This document shows positions 45,459-53,956 of a DNA stretch of 63,492 nucleotides, in pieces. Below the pieces are notes generated by a model. The model was not told the origin of the DNA, did no database searches, and worked only from the letters and a program-made list of their open reading frames with translations. The stretch's first letter is position 1, and each line of letters opens with the position of its first letter. Location: NCBI GenBank assembly GCA_028819505.1, contig JAPPLH010000061.1, positions 14,796 through 78,287 of the forward strand. Direction: 5' to 3'. This DNA is from Acidimicrobiaceae bacterium. Its GTDB lineage: Bacteria > Actinomycetota > Acidimicrobiia > Acidimicrobiales > Aldehydirespiratoraceae. Position numbers and translations under genes: made by a program.

Positions 45459-45487
45459 CATTTAACAAGATTGACTACAGAGTTCAA
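45459..45487 (-). promoter_or_regulatory. Promoter of the cytosine methylase/GHKL operon
   Basis: Minus strand: TTGAAC (45487-45482), 17-bp spacer, TAAATG (45464-45459). The region is visibly AT-rich compared with everything around it. It ends 49 nt before the GTG at 45409, giving a leader with a strong ribosome site, unlike the leaderless genes elsewhere. Confidence 0.6.
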
Positions 45488-45606
45488 CCTCGTCGTCGGT
45501 AGGTGCTGAATGAGCCTAGGCACGGAGCGTAGTTCATCCTGTCGCATCCACATGACAGCCCGCTCGGCCGGGTGCCCCTCAGCGCCGTTTCGGCGGGCCT
45601 TCCGGC

Positions 45607-45749
45607 GATGAGCACCGCGGGGCGGCCTTCCAGCCCGGCAAGTACCTGCGTGATGAACTGGTGGAGCGCGGATGGACCGTCCCCAGTTCGCTGACATCGT
45701 CGGCTGGTCCGTGGGCACCGTGACGAAGATCCTTGATGGGGAGAGCTGG
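45607..45749 (+). pseudogene. HigA-like antitoxin relic, frameshifted and truncated
   Basis: One frame encodes AAFQPGKYLRDELVERGWT (from about 45622). A shift at about 45682 then gives RPQFADIVGWSVGTVTKILD followed by GESW. Together these match the N-terminal half of HigA/XRE addiction-module antitoxins (F-x-P-G-x-Y-L-R-D-E-L ... G-W-T). The rest is missing: the sequence changes directly into the 89-bp duplicate of the ParB-like gene start. No toxin gene is next to it. Confidence 0.7.
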
Positions 45750-45751
45750 CC

Positions 45752-45840
45752 GGCATGGCGGCGCAGCAGGCGACCGGAGCAGTCCCGGCCGCCACGCGCC
45801 TCCCGACCGTCCAGCTGTGCTTCGACCGGAGGAATCCGAG
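45752..45840 (+). repeat. Segment duplicated from 40011-40099 (derived copy)
   Basis: 89 bp matching the start of the ParB-like gene at 86 of 89 positions. It carries the start codon and about 28 codons, then becomes unrelated sequence. It is a fragment, not a gene. From here to 46032 I see no other coding signal. Confidence 0.85.
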
Positions 45841-46032
45841 GCTCAAGCATCTCGTCGATGCGCACGCGGGGGATCCGGTCGGGTGATCGACCGTGGACCC
45901 AGCTATCTGGCAGTGCTGGCCATCGCCTGGGATTCCAGAGGCTCGCCTTGCGCTCTCACGCACCGCTTCCACCCCGACTTCACGCCCCTCTCGACGTGTA
46001 TGCCCGGGCGCTGGCCTGTCCGAACCCCAGCT

Positions 46033-46052
46033 ACTATGGTCATGACCATAGT
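46033..46052. promoter_or_regulatory. Perfect 20-bp palindromic operator of toxin-antitoxin module 2
   Basis: Identical to 35457-35476, including the following CATAT, and located 40 bp before the second antitoxin ATG (43 bp in module 1). Its exact conservation, while the coding sequences differ at about 15% of residues, argues that both modules still bind the same repressor. Confidence 0.75.
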
Positions 46053-46092
46053 CATATCCGTCCCAAGGGACCGATCGGACGGGAGGGCAAGA

Positions 46093-46371
46093 ATGCCCGA
46101 CGGCAGCAACGACCTGCCGTACGGCACCGTCACCATCAAGGCATCAGAGTTCAAGGCCCGGTGTCTCAAGCTCATGGACGAGGTGGCCGAGAACGGCAAG
46201 GAGATCGTCATCACCAAGAACGGCCGGCCGGTGTCGCGCCTGGTGCCGCACGTTGAGCGGCCGAAGTCCATCGTCGGCATAGACAAGGGCAAGATCGAGA
46301 TCCTCGGTGACATCATCGAACCCATTGATGTCGAGTGGGACGCCGCCGCCGGTCGGTGGGAGCCCGATTGA
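46093..46371 (+). CDS. Phd/YefM-type antitoxin, copy 2
   Basis: A 92-aa paralogue of the antitoxin at 35519 (14 differences, mainly at the N-terminus and conservative Lys/Arg swaps): VTIKASEFKARCLKLMDEVA, EIVITKNGRPVSRLVPHVER. ATG with GGGAGGGCAAG upstream. The toxin that should follow is cut to 22 codons, so this is now an orphan antitoxin. Because its operator and toxin-binding tail match copy 1, it may cross-neutralise or cross-repress module 1. The longer ORF from 45733 is excluded because it would read through the operator. Confidence 0.88.
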   Translation: MPDGSNDLPYGTVTIKASEFKARCLKLMDEVAENGKEIVITKNGRPVSRLVPHVERPKSIVGIDKGKIEILGDIIEPIDVEWDAAAGRWEPD

Positions 46372-46436
46372 TTCTGCTGGACACGCATGTCCTGGTGTGG
46401 GCCAGGATCGACGCGGAACGGATCGGCTCGCTGTGA
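46368..46436 (+). pseudogene. Truncated PIN toxin (22 codons)
   Basis: Begins at TTG overlapping the antitoxin stop, as in module 1, and reads LILLDTHVLVWARIDAERIG then SL and TGA at 46434. The first ten residues match the PIN toxin at 35794, after which similarity ends. No catalytic domain remains. Confidence 0.8.
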
Positions 46437-46752
46437 CGCGGAGAGGTCCGTCTGTGCCCGTGAGCGAGTCTCAGCAAACGGGCAGCGCAGGCCAGCACTC
46501 GCTGCTTGCGGCGCCTGGTACGGGCTCCTTCTCTACGTCGGGAGCGATGGTGTTGAGGCGTGGTCGGTCCGGCGATTGGTCCGGTGTGGTTGCCGCCGCT
46601 TCCGCACCATTCCCCGGTGGCGAGCCGAGAATGAAGTAAGCCTGGATGCGTTCGATCTCGTGAAGGGCGCTGGGCATGATCGCCGTTCCAGGCAAATTCG
46701 GCAGTGAAGTGCGGCTCGCGGTGTCATAGGGGGTGCCTACAGTCCGGGTCCG
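46437..46752. other. Gap before the RecQ gene; ends in a leaderless-type promoter
   Basis: 316 bases. No recognisable remainder of the PIN toxin and no credible ORF. At the end, TACAGT (46738-46743) lies 9 nt before the ATG at 46753 and is the probable -10 for the RecQ/DprA pair. Confidence 0.5.
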
Positions 46753-48819
46753 ATGGGACACGATCTTGACAGCAAGGCGCTGGCGTTGCTGCGGAGGCTG
46801 ACCGGCGACCCTGCCGCGGCCTTTCGGCCCGAACAACTTGAGGCAATCGCGGCGCTGGCCGGTGAGCGCGGCCGGGTATTGCTGGTGCAGCGGACCGGCT
46901 GGGGCAAGAGCGTGGTGTATTTCATTGCTACCCGGCTGCTTCGAGATCGCGGGCTCGGCCCCACGCTTCTTGTGTCGCCGCTATTGGCGCTCATGCGGAA
47001 CCAGATCGAGGCGGCCGAGCGGCTTGGGGTTCGCGCCGCCACCATCAACAGTTCGAATCGGGACGAATGGGCAGGGGTCGAGGAACAGATCGACGCAGAC
47101 GAGGTGGACGTCTTGCTGATCTCGCCGGAGCGGCTGGCCAATCAGCAGTTCCGCAGCGAGGTGCTGCCGGTGATCGGTCGACGCAGTGGTTTGCTGGTGA
47201 TCGACGAGGCCCACTGCATCTCCGACTGGGGCCACGACTTTCGGCCCGACTACCGGCGGCTGGTGCGCGTGTTGGGCCTGCTGCCGGCCGGCGTGCCGGT
47301 CCTGTGCTGCACCGCTACCGCCAACGACCGCGTGTTGGCCGACGTGACCGCGCAACTTGGAGCCGACTTCGTGCCTGTGAGGGGTCCGCTCGCCCGAAGC
47401 GGCCTTCGGCTTCACGCTCTCGACAAGCCGTCGCAGGCCGAGCGGCTGGTGTGGCTCGCCTCTGTGATCGAAGAGCTGCCCGGCACCGGCATCGTTTACT
47501 GCCTCACTGTTGCCGACACCGGGCGGGTTGCCGCCTGGCTCAGATCACAGGGCATCGACGCGCGGGCCTACAGCGGGGAGGACGACAACGAGTACCGGCG
47601 CGCCGTCGAACAGGACCTGCTGGCCAACAGGGTGAAGGTGGTCGTGGCCACGTCGGCTCTGGGCATGGGATTCGACAAGCCCGACCTCGCATTCGTGATC
47701 CACTACCAGTCACCGGGATCGCCGGTGGCCTACTACCAGCAGGTCGGACGGGCCGGCCGCGCCCTGACAGAATCCTGGGGCATCCTCCTGCGAGGTGTCG
47801 AGGACACCGACATCCAGGACTACTTCATCGGTGCCGCCTTCCCTCCTGCGGGCCTCGCTGAACGGACGGTGGACCTGCTGGAGAGCCGGGCCGCGTCGAT
47901 GACGACGCGAGAGATCCTCGCGGGAGTGAACGTGACGCAGGGGCGGTTGGAGAACCTCCTCAAGGTCCTGGAGGTTGAGGGTGCCGTGGAGCGTGACGGT
48001 CGCGGGTGGCTGAGGACGCTTGCACCGTGGTCATACGACCATGGACGGGTCACCTCGGTCACTGCACTACGCCGTGCCGAGCAAGAGCAGATGCGCGGCT
48101 ACATCAGCACCGACGAGTGCCGGATGCGGCTGCTGCGCGGCTACCTCGACGACGATGACCCCGAGCCGTGCGGACTCTGCGACAACTGCGCCGGCCAGAG
48201 CCTGGACCGAGCCTTCGATCCAGCCGTCGTCCAGCAGGCCGTCAACTTCCTGCGCAAGTCTGAGCGCGTCATCGAGCCTCGCAGGCAGTTCCCCGACGGC
48301 AAACGGATCGCAGTGGATAACCGGCTCGAGGAGGGGCGCTCCCTGGCCGTGTGGGGTGACGGCGGCTGGGGTCGGCTGGTGCGACGGGGCAAGCAGCAGG
48401 ACGGCCGGTTCGACGAACAGATCATCGCCGCGGCGCGGGACCTGATCCGGAATCGCTGGAGACCTGACCCTGCGCCCGGCTGGGTTGCCTATGTGCCCTC
48501 GCTGCGTCGGCCCGAACTGGTACGGGACTTCGCCCACCGGCTGGCGCAGGCCCTCGGGCTGGCCTGCACGGATGCAGTCGTCAAGGTCAGCGACACCGAG
48601 CCCCAGAAGACAATGCAGAACAGCCAGCAGCAGTACCGCAACATCAAGGACGCATTCGAGATCGCAGGTGAAGTACCGTCGGGTCCGGTGCTACTCGTAG
48701 ACGACATGGTTGACTCGCGGTGGACCCTGACCGTTGTCGGCCTTCTGCTGCGCGATGCAGGAACGGGTCCGGTGCTCCCGTTCGCACTGGCGGACACCGC
48801 CGGGAGGTCGGCCCGTTGA
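46753..48819 (+). CDS. RecQ-type helicase with C-terminal phosphoribosyltransferase-like domain
   Basis: A 688-aa protein. The RecQ helicase core has FRPEQLEAIAAL, Walker A RTGWGKS (47-53), VIDEAHCISDWGHDFRPDYR (DEAH at 151-154), CCTATAND, and lobe 2 TSALGMGFDKPDLAFVIHYQ with QQVGRAGRA. The RecQ zinc site includes CGLCDNC (about 471). There is no HRDC domain. Residues 560-688 end in VLLVDDMVDSRWTLTVVGLL (about 645), the PRPP-binding loop of type I phosphoribosyltransferases as in ComF. RecQ unwinds DNA 3' to 5'; the PRTase part has no assigned role. The stop overlaps the DprA-like start (TTGA), so the two are translated together. Confidence 0.88.
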   Translation: MGHDLDSKALALLRRLTGDPAAAFRPEQLEAIAALAGERGRVLLVQRTGWGKSVVYFIATRLLRDRGLGPTLLVSPLLALMRNQIEAAERLGVRAATINSSNRDEWAGVEEQIDADEVDVLLISPERLANQQFRSEVLPVIGRRSGLLVIDEAHCISDWGHDFRPDYRRLVRVLGLLPAGVPVLCCTATANDRVLADVTAQLGADFVPVRGPLARSGLRLHALDKPSQAERLVWLASVIEELPGTGIVYCLTVADTGRVAAWLRSQGIDARAYSGEDDNEYRRAVEQDLLANRVKVVVATSALGMGFDKPDLAFVIHYQSPGSPVAYYQQVGRAGRALTESWGILLRGVEDTDIQDYFIGAAFPPAGLAERTVDLLESRAASMTTREILAGVNVTQGRLENLLKVLEVEGAVERDGRGWLRTLAPWSYDHGRVTSVTALRRAEQEQMRGYISTDECRMRLLRGYLDDDDPEPCGLCDNCAGQSLDRAFDPAVVQQAVNFLRKSERVIEPRRQFPDGKRIAVDNRLEEGRSLAVWGDGGWGRLVRRGKQQDGRFDEQIIAAARDLIRNRWRPDPAPGWVAYVPSLRRPELVRDFAHRLAQALGLACTDAVVKVSDTEPQKTMQNSQQQYRNIKDAFEIAGEVPSGPVLLVDDMVDSRWTLTVVGLLLRDAGTGPVLPFALADTAGRSAR

Positions 48820-49850
48820 GGTGCGACGACTCGCTGGCCACGTTCCTTCTTGTCAGCCGCCTCTGCGCTGAGGATGTGCGACCCTTCAAGGCGTCGGAGT
48901 ATTGGAGCCTGCTCGACGTGATCAATGCGGACCCGCCCGTCGATGCCGAGCAGGGAGCCGATGCAGTCCAAGGGCGCGGGGATCTATTGGGTCCGGGCGC
49001 GCTTCTCAACAAGGGTGAGGACCAGCTCGTACGAGACCATGGCTTGCCTGACGACATCGCCGGCCGAATCGCCGGGCTCTCGGAGCGGGCGACGGCGGTG
49101 GCCTTTGAGTTGGAGCGGCTGGACCAGTCGGGCATCCGCACCGTCACTGTCTTCGACGAGCGCTACCCGCGCCAGTGGCTCGACCGGCTCCGAGCCAAGG
49201 CGCCGCCGCTGGTACACGCAGCCGGTGCGCTTGAGCTGCTCGACGCACCTGGATTGGGAGTGGTCGGCAGCCGCGACGTGTCCCACGAAGGAGGCGAGGT
49301 CGCCAAAGAGGTTGCCCGGCTTGCGGCCCGGCGGGGCCTGCCGCTGGTGTCGGGGGGCGCTCGAGGCGTCGATCAGCTTGCTATGGACGCAGCCTTCGAG
49401 GCTGGTGGAGCAGTCGTCGGGATCCTGGCCGAGTCGCTGTCGCGAAAGCTCAAGCGACCCGAGGTCCGCAGGGCCGTGTACGACGGCGGCACCGTGATGT
49501 GTACTCCCTACCGCCCGGACGCTCCCTTCAGCGCGGGCAACGCCATGGGCCGCAACAAGCTCATCTACGCACAGGCCACGCTCACCGTGGTCGTCGCCAG
49601 CGACGATGGGACCGGCGGCACATGGTCCGGCGCCACCGAGGCACTCAAGCACGGGTACGGGACCGTCGCGGTGTGGCGAGGAGCTGGGGAGGGCCCAGGC
49701 AACGAGTCCCTCCAACAGCAGGGCGCGCTGCCCGTGTCCGGCCTCGAAGACGTCGAAGCTCTACTCGACAGCGCACATGATCCCGCCAGCGCATCATCAT
49801 TGGGCGCTATGGACCAGCTGTCGCTGTTCACCACATTTCGGCCCGGCTAG
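48816..49850 (+). CDS. DprA/Smf-like Rossmann protein
   Basis: A 344-aa protein beginning at TTG inside the RecQ stop. Residues 120-290 are the DprA (SLOG-type Rossmann) fold: DERYPRQWLDRLRAKAPPLV, LGVVGSRDVSHEGGEVAKEV, PLVSGGARGVDQLAMDAAFE, FSAGNAMGRNKLIYAQATLT and GTGGTWSGATEALKHGYGTV. True DprA loads RecA on incoming single strands. Here motif spacing is more divergent and the N-terminal SAM-like part is replaced by an unfamiliar helical region. Coupling with a RecQ-PRTase suggests a DNA-processing or nucleotide-sensing defence pair rather than natural transformation; there are no other competence genes here. Confidence 0.85.
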   Translation: MRCDDSLATFLLVSRLCAEDVRPFKASEYWSLLDVINADPPVDAEQGADAVQGRGDLLGPGALLNKGEDQLVRDHGLPDDIAGRIAGLSERATAVAFELERLDQSGIRTVTVFDERYPRQWLDRLRAKAPPLVHAAGALELLDAPGLGVVGSRDVSHEGGEVAKEVARLAARRGLPLVSGGARGVDQLAMDAAFEAGGAVVGILAESLSRKLKRPEVRRAVYDGGTVMCTPYRPDAPFSAGNAMGRNKLIYAQATLTVVVASDDGTGGTWSGATEALKHGYGTVAVWRGAGEGPGNESLQQQGALPVSGLEDVEALLDSAHDPASASSLGAMDQLSLFTTFRPG

Positions 49851-49905
49851 TCGACAGCCTCCTGATGTCTGGGTTCAGACCTGCCAGCGGGTCGAGCCTC
49901 GAGGG

Positions 49906-50091
49906 TCAGTGATCGAAGTAGGCAGGATCCCTAGCGCCACGATGGATTGGTCGGAGTGAGCGGCCAGCGTCTTCAATGCCCTCGGTCCATCTGGGTTCCG
50001 GCCGATGGCCGTGACAGGCCTCCAGAACATCCATGCGCCCGACGGCCGCGAAGTGGCGGAGCGTCACGGCGTCATGGATCACGGGTCCCAT
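49906..50091 (-). pseudogene. Truncated PIN-like toxin partner of the ImmA/IrrE gene
   Basis: A 61-codon ORF starting 22 bp after the stop of the XRE-ImmA gene: GPVIHDAVTLRHFAAVGRMD, then VLEACHGHRPEPRWTEGIED. This is like the first third of PIN-fold proteins that pair with XRE-ImmA/IrrE antitoxins; the remaining two thirds and the catalytic acidic cluster are gone. The last 20 residues look unrelated. The gap 49851-49905 is empty. Confidence 0.6.
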
Positions 50092-50113
50092 GCGCCGATG
50101 GTAAGGGCCGATA

Positions 50114-51313
50114 TCAGGCGGCCACGGGATCCTCGTCGAAGCTCTGGATTGTCACGTCGGGGGGATCTTCGGGAGCCGAGAAGTCGCCGTCGATGGTCTC
50201 GGCTGCTTCAGGACCTATGGAGTTGAGCGCTTCGATCATCTTGTCGATTTCAACGTCAAGAAGCCTCGCAAGAGGCCCCGCGCTGACGATCCCGTCCAGC
50301 GCGCCATGGAGGCATCTTGAGGCCAGCAGGGTGGGTGGTCTCCTCTCGGGCCTGGCTCCGCGAGCCGCCAGTAGGTTGCGGGCGGTCTCGTCGTCGTCTA
50401 GGTGCCCGATCAGGCTGGCCCACCTGATTCTCTTCAGTCGGGCTCGCCCTTCGGCGTTGATGATTCCCAGGTTGTGGAGGCGGTAGATGAGCGTCTCGTA
50501 GCTCACGCCGAAGCCCACGAGCATCCGCGCCAGGCTCTCCGCCTGACGACCGTACTTGCTGATGGTCTCCCTTATTTTCGGCTCGGGCATCAAGAACGCA
50601 GCCGCGAACGCATTCGCCAGTCGCTCTTCATCGGAACGGGCCCGCAGGTCTCGGTCGATGTTGATCGTCGTCCCGTCACTGTTGAGGACGTGCCCCAACT
50701 CGTGGGCCAGGGTGAACAGAGCCCTCGACCTGAGCTGATCAGCGTTCACGAGGATGAAGGAGAATGCCGAGTCAGTGATGCAGAGGCCCAGCGGTCCATC
50801 CTCGCCAAGGCTCTCGACCATCACGTCCACGCACAGCTTGGCCTCGATCGCCGTGGCCAGTTCCGTCAGACGATCCTCGCCGCTGGCAGTTGGCGCGAGA
50901 CGCTGCTGCGCCCAATCAGCGAGAGCGTTGGCCTGTCGCAGCCACCCTGAAAGCCGTGGGGGCGGTTCACCGGTGCGTGGGGGGGTGGGATGGCCACCCT
51001 CGTCAAGCACTTGGTGCAACTCCGCGAGTGCCGTGAGCCGCATCAGCGAGTCCTGGCTGGCGGTCGCGTCGCCGTTGGTGCGGTGCGCAACCGGAAGCCG
51101 CCCTAGGAGCGAGTCGGGCTCAAGGATCGCGAGCTGCGACACACCCAGGAAGCTCGCGATGGCAGCGAGCTCGGCGGCCTTCACGTTTCGCCGGTCGTGT
51201 TCGAGGTTGGACACGGCGCTGGCGTCTACCCCCAGAGCGTCGGCGAGATCCGCGGCCTTGAGTCCCGCGGCCTCTCTCAGCCGCCGGATCTGGCGACCGA
51301 TGGACACCTCCAC
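50114..51313 (-). CDS. XRE regulator fused to ImmA/IrrE metallopeptidase
   Basis: A 399-aa protein. An XRE helix-turn-helix (residues 5-62, GRQIRRLREAAGLKAADLAD / LGVDASAVSNLEHDRRNV) is followed by an ImmA/IrrE-like zinc peptidase with HELGH at 204-208 and downstream ANAFAAAFLMPEPKIRETIS. The C-terminal 120 residues are helical and of unknown role. Such proteins cleave or sequester repressors, or act as antitoxins with a PIN toxin; the truncated PIN ORF directly downstream supports the latter. Start at GTG 51313, with TACTGT 4 nt upstream (10 nt from GTG 51307). The long ORF to 51937 is a shadow of the GFA gene. Confidence 0.88.
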   Translation of the reverse strand: MEVSIGRQIRRLREAAGLKAADLADALGVDASAVSNLEHDRRNVKAAELAAIASFLGVSQLAILEPDSLLGRLPVAHRTNGDATASQDSLMRLTALAELHQVLDEGGHPTPPRTGEPPPRLSGWLRQANALADWAQQRLAPTASGEDRLTELATAIEAKLCVDVMVESLGEDGPLGLCITDSAFSFILVNADQLRSRALFTLAHELGHVLNSDGTTINIDRDLRARSDEERLANAFAAAFLMPEPKIRETISKYGRQAESLARMLVGFGVSYETLIYRLHNLGIINAEGRARLKRIRWASLIGHLDDDETARNLLAARGARPERRPPTLLASRCLHGALDGIVSAGPLARLLDVEIDKMIEALNSIGPEAAETIDGDFSAPEDPPDVTIQSFDEDPVAA

Positions 51314-51423
51314 GGCGACAGTATGGGCGAAACTTGTGGAAATCGCAAGTCTTTCTTGGGAAGCACTGGGAAACAAATGGGACAAGTCGCGAGTCCCTAT
51401 GGACAGGTCGCAGTCGTTGGTCG

Positions 51424-51879
51424 CTACTCCCAGTCCCAGGCCCAAACCCGGTCGCAGGCCTCCACACCTGGGTCGAGGGTGTGGTAGTCGGCGGCGTCGG
51501 TGGTGAACAGTGCCCCCTCGGTGGTCAAGCCAGTTGGCGCATCGAGGGTGCCGGCGCAGATGGCGATGTGGTTGGTCTGGTCGGGACGACCCTCCGCGAC
51601 CTTCCAGAACAGCGATCCGCCGCACTCCCGGCAGAAGCCGTAGGCCACGTTGGGATCGTCGGCCGGGTGGTGCCAGGCCAGAGCGGCGTCGGACACGAAC
51701 CAGAGGTCGGAGCGCTTGCAAGCCGATCCGGCCATGAAATGGCCGGTCCAGCGGCGGCAGCGCCAGCAGTGGCAGTTCCAGACCGGGCGGATCGGTCCGT
51801 GCACCTCGTAGCTGACCGCGCCGCACAGGCAATGGCCCGAGGGCGGCGACTCCGGCTGGGGCTGAGCGTTCTCGTTCAT
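51424..51879 (-). CDS. GFA family zinc protein
   Basis: A 151-aa member of the glutathione-dependent formaldehyde-activating (Gfa/CENP-V) fold. Zinc ligands sit in [11 protein letters not shown] (about 16-26), [11 protein letters not shown] (about 37-47) and [10 protein letters not shown] (about 83-92). Despite the family name most members have no proven formaldehyde activity, though in this window demethylating oxygenases would produce formaldehyde. Divergent from the GMC oxidase, with 98 bp between them. Confidence 0.88.
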   Translation of the reverse strand: MNENAQPQPESPPSGHCLCGAVSYEVHGPIRPVWNCHCWRCRRWTGHFMAGSACKRSDLWFVSDAALAWHHPADDPNVAYGFCRECGGSLFWKVAEGRPDQTNHIAICAGTLDAPTGLTTEGALFTTDAADYHTLDPGVEACDRVWAWDWE

Positions 51880-51977
51880 GGCAGTCCCTACGTAGTTGGA
51901 GGCGGGCAGCGGTAGGGTCGCGATTGTTGCACGGCACGGGGCCGGCCGGCGTCCCGGTGCGAGCTCATGAGGTGACC

Positions 51978-53672
51978 ATGGCAGACGACGACCGCCGCTA
52001 CGACTACGTGATCGTGGGCGGCGGCTCGGCCGGCTGCGCGCTGGCCAACCGGCTCAGCGCCGACCCTGGCACCTCGGTGCTGGTGCTGGAGGCGGGCCGG
52101 CGGGACTGGCGCTTCGACGTGTACATACACATGCCCGCGGCGCTGTCGTTCCCCATCGGCAACCGCTTCTACGACTGGCAGTACACCTCCGAGCCCGAGC
52201 CCCACATGGGCGGGCGCCGCGTCTACCACGCCCGGGGCAAGGTGCTGGGCGGGTCGTCCAGCATCAACGGCATGATCTTCCAGCGGGGCAACCCCCTCGA
52301 CTACGAGCGCTGGGCCGCCGACCCCGGCATGCAGCGCTGGGACTACGCCCACTGCCTGCCGTACTTCAAGCGCATGGAGCAGTGCCTGGCCGGCGACGAC
52401 CACAGCGGCCCGCCCGACAGCCGCGGCAGGGGCGCCTACCGCGGCCACCGCGGCCCGCTGGTGCTGGAGCGGGGCCCGGCCACCAACCCCCTGTTCGAGG
52501 CCTTCCTGGAGGCCACCGAGCAGGCCGGCCACCCCCGGACCGCCGACGTCAACGGCTACCGCCAGGAGGGCTTCGCCGCCTTCGACCGCAACGTCCACCG
52601 GGGCCGGCGCTTGAGCGCGTCCCAGGCCTACCTGCACCCGGTGCTCAGCCGGCCCAACCTCCACCTCGTCACACGGGCCCTCACCACCAGGATCCTCTTC
52701 GAGGGCGACCGGGCCGCCGGCGTCACCTACACCAAGGGCGGCCGCCGCCGGACCGTGAACGCCGGCGAGGTGATCTGCTGCGGCGGGGCCATCAACTCGC
52801 CGCAGCTCCTGCAGCTCTCCGGCGTGGGCCCGGCCGGTCTCCTGCACCGCCACGGCATCGACGTGGTGGCCGACGTTCCCGCGGTGGGCGCCAACATGCA
52901 GGACCATCTGGAGGTGTACGTGCAGTACGCCTGCAAGCAGCCGGTGTCGATGCAGCCGCACCTGGCCAAGTGGCGCCGGCCCTGGATCGGCCTGCAGTGG
53001 CTGGCTCGCCGCGGCCCCGCCGCGACCAACCACTTCGAAGCGGGCGGCTTCATCCGCAGCAACGACGGCGTCGCCTACCCCAACCTCATGTTCCACTTCC
53101 TGCCCATCGCCATCCGCTACGACGGCTCGGTGCCCGAGGGCGGCCACGGCTACCAGGTGCACGTCGGGCCCATGTACAGCAACTCGCGGGGGACGGTGGC
53201 CATCGTCTCGACCGACCCCCGGACCAAGCCCGCGCTGCGCTTCAACTACCTGTCCACCGACCAGGACCGCCGCGAGTGGGCGGAGGCCGTCCGCCACGCC
53301 CGCCACATCCTCAACCAGCCGGCCATGGACCCGTTCAACGGCGGGGAGGTGTCGCCCGGCCCGGATGTGAGCACCGACGAGGAGGTCCTCGACTGGGTGC
53401 GGCGCGACGCCGAGACCGCGCTGCACCCGTCCTGCACCGCCCGCATGGGCCTGGGCGACGACTCGGCGCTGCACCCGGACTCGCTCGAGGTCCACGGCAC
53501 CACCGGCCTGCGGGTCGTGGACGCCTCGTCGATGCCGTACGTGACCAACGGCAACATCTACGCCCCGGTGATGATGCTGGCCGAGAAGGCCGCCGACCTG
53601 ATCCTGGGCAACACCCCGCTGCCCCCCGAGCCGGTGGACTTCCACCGGGCCGACCCAACCGGTGTGACCTAA
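51978..53672 (+). CDS. GMC oxidoreductase, choline-dehydrogenase-like
   Basis: A 564-aa FAD enzyme. FAD-binding [20 protein letters not shown] near the N-terminus, GMC signature 1 [20 protein letters not shown] followed by LDYERWA, signature 2 [20 protein letters not shown], and the C-terminal catalytic region [10 protein letters not shown] with [20 protein letters not shown]. The closest functional group is choline dehydrogenase (BetA), which oxidises choline towards betaine; other alcohols are possible. ATG 51978 has GAGGTG upstream, and TAGGGT at 51913-51918 may be the -10. A CRP-like box overlaps its stop codon. No betaine aldehyde dehydrogenase is adjacent. Confidence 0.9.
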   Translation: MADDDRRYDYVIVGGGSAGCALANRLSADPGTSVLVLEAGRRDWRFDVYIHMPAALSFPIGNRFYDWQYTSEPEPHMGGRRVYHARGKVLGGSSSINGMIFQRGNPLDYERWAADPGMQRWDYAHCLPYFKRMEQCLAGDDHSGPPDSRGRGAYRGHRGPLVLERGPATNPLFEAFLEATEQAGHPRTADVNGYRQEGFAAFDRNVHRGRRLSASQAYLHPVLSRPNLHLVTRALTTRILFEGDRAAGVTYTKGGRRRTVNAGEVICCGGAINSPQLLQLSGVGPAGLLHRHGIDVVADVPAVGANMQDHLEVYVQYACKQPVSMQPHLAKWRRPWIGLQWLARRGPAATNHFEAGGFIRSNDGVAYPNLMFHFLPIAIRYDGSVPEGGHGYQVHVGPMYSNSRGTVAIVSTDPRTKPALRFNYLSTDQDRREWAEAVRHARHILNQPAMDPFNGGEVSPGPDVSTDEEVLDWVRRDAETALHPSCTARMGLGDDSALHPDSLEVHGTTGLRVVDASSMPYVTNGNIYAPVMMLAEKAADLILGNTPLPPEPVDFHRADPTGVT

Positions 53673-53678
53673 ATCACA
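53663..53678. promoter_or_regulatory. CRP-like binding site, perfect consensus
   Basis: TGTGACCTAAATCACA matches TGTGA-N6-TCACA exactly, and the palindrome extends one base each side. It overlaps the stop codon of the GMC gene and lies about 100 bp before the 49-residue ORF at 53777, so it probably controls that gene. Actinobacterial CRP/GlxR regulators use this motif. Confidence 0.6.
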
Positions 53679-53776
53679 CCCCGTCTGACCTCCAATTCGT
53701 TGCAATTCGCGGCGTTCGGCGAAACAATCCCAGGACAGCCGACGATGTGGCGCACACAGGCAGAGGAGGAGCGAGA

Positions 53777-53926
53777 ATGAGCCCGATTCCGTTCAGCAAC
53801 ACCAAGGTCAACGCCAACACTGTGTGGCGAGACGCCCTAGGTCCCGGCTATGCCGTAGGCGTGGTCGAGAGCCTGCTGCGGGTGACCGGCGAGGCCGCCG
53901 GCCGCCCCTACCGGGTCCGCCGCTAG
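53777..53926 (+). CDS. 49-residue small protein, unknown
   Basis: A short ORF with a very strong ribosome site (GAGGAGGAGCGAGA, then ATG), which is unusual in this mostly leaderless setting. The product begins MSPIPFSNTKVNANTVWRDA, is mildly basic at the end (GRPYRVRR) and has no signal peptide or membrane helix. It has its own upstream space with a CRP-like box and a hairpin with a GTAA loop 31 bp after its stop. That is a complete transcription unit, so I regard it as real. No known family. Confidence 0.6.
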   Translation: MSPIPFSNTKVNANTVWRDALGPGYAVGVVESLLRVTGEAAGRPYRVRR

Positions 53927-53956
53927 CGGACCACTAGTCAGCACGACGATTCCCCC

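Noticed and set aside
51314-51937. N-terminal extension of the XRE-ImmA gene to 51937
   Set aside because: Arg-rich shadow of the GFA gene in another frame; the helix-turn-helix begins right after GTG 51313.
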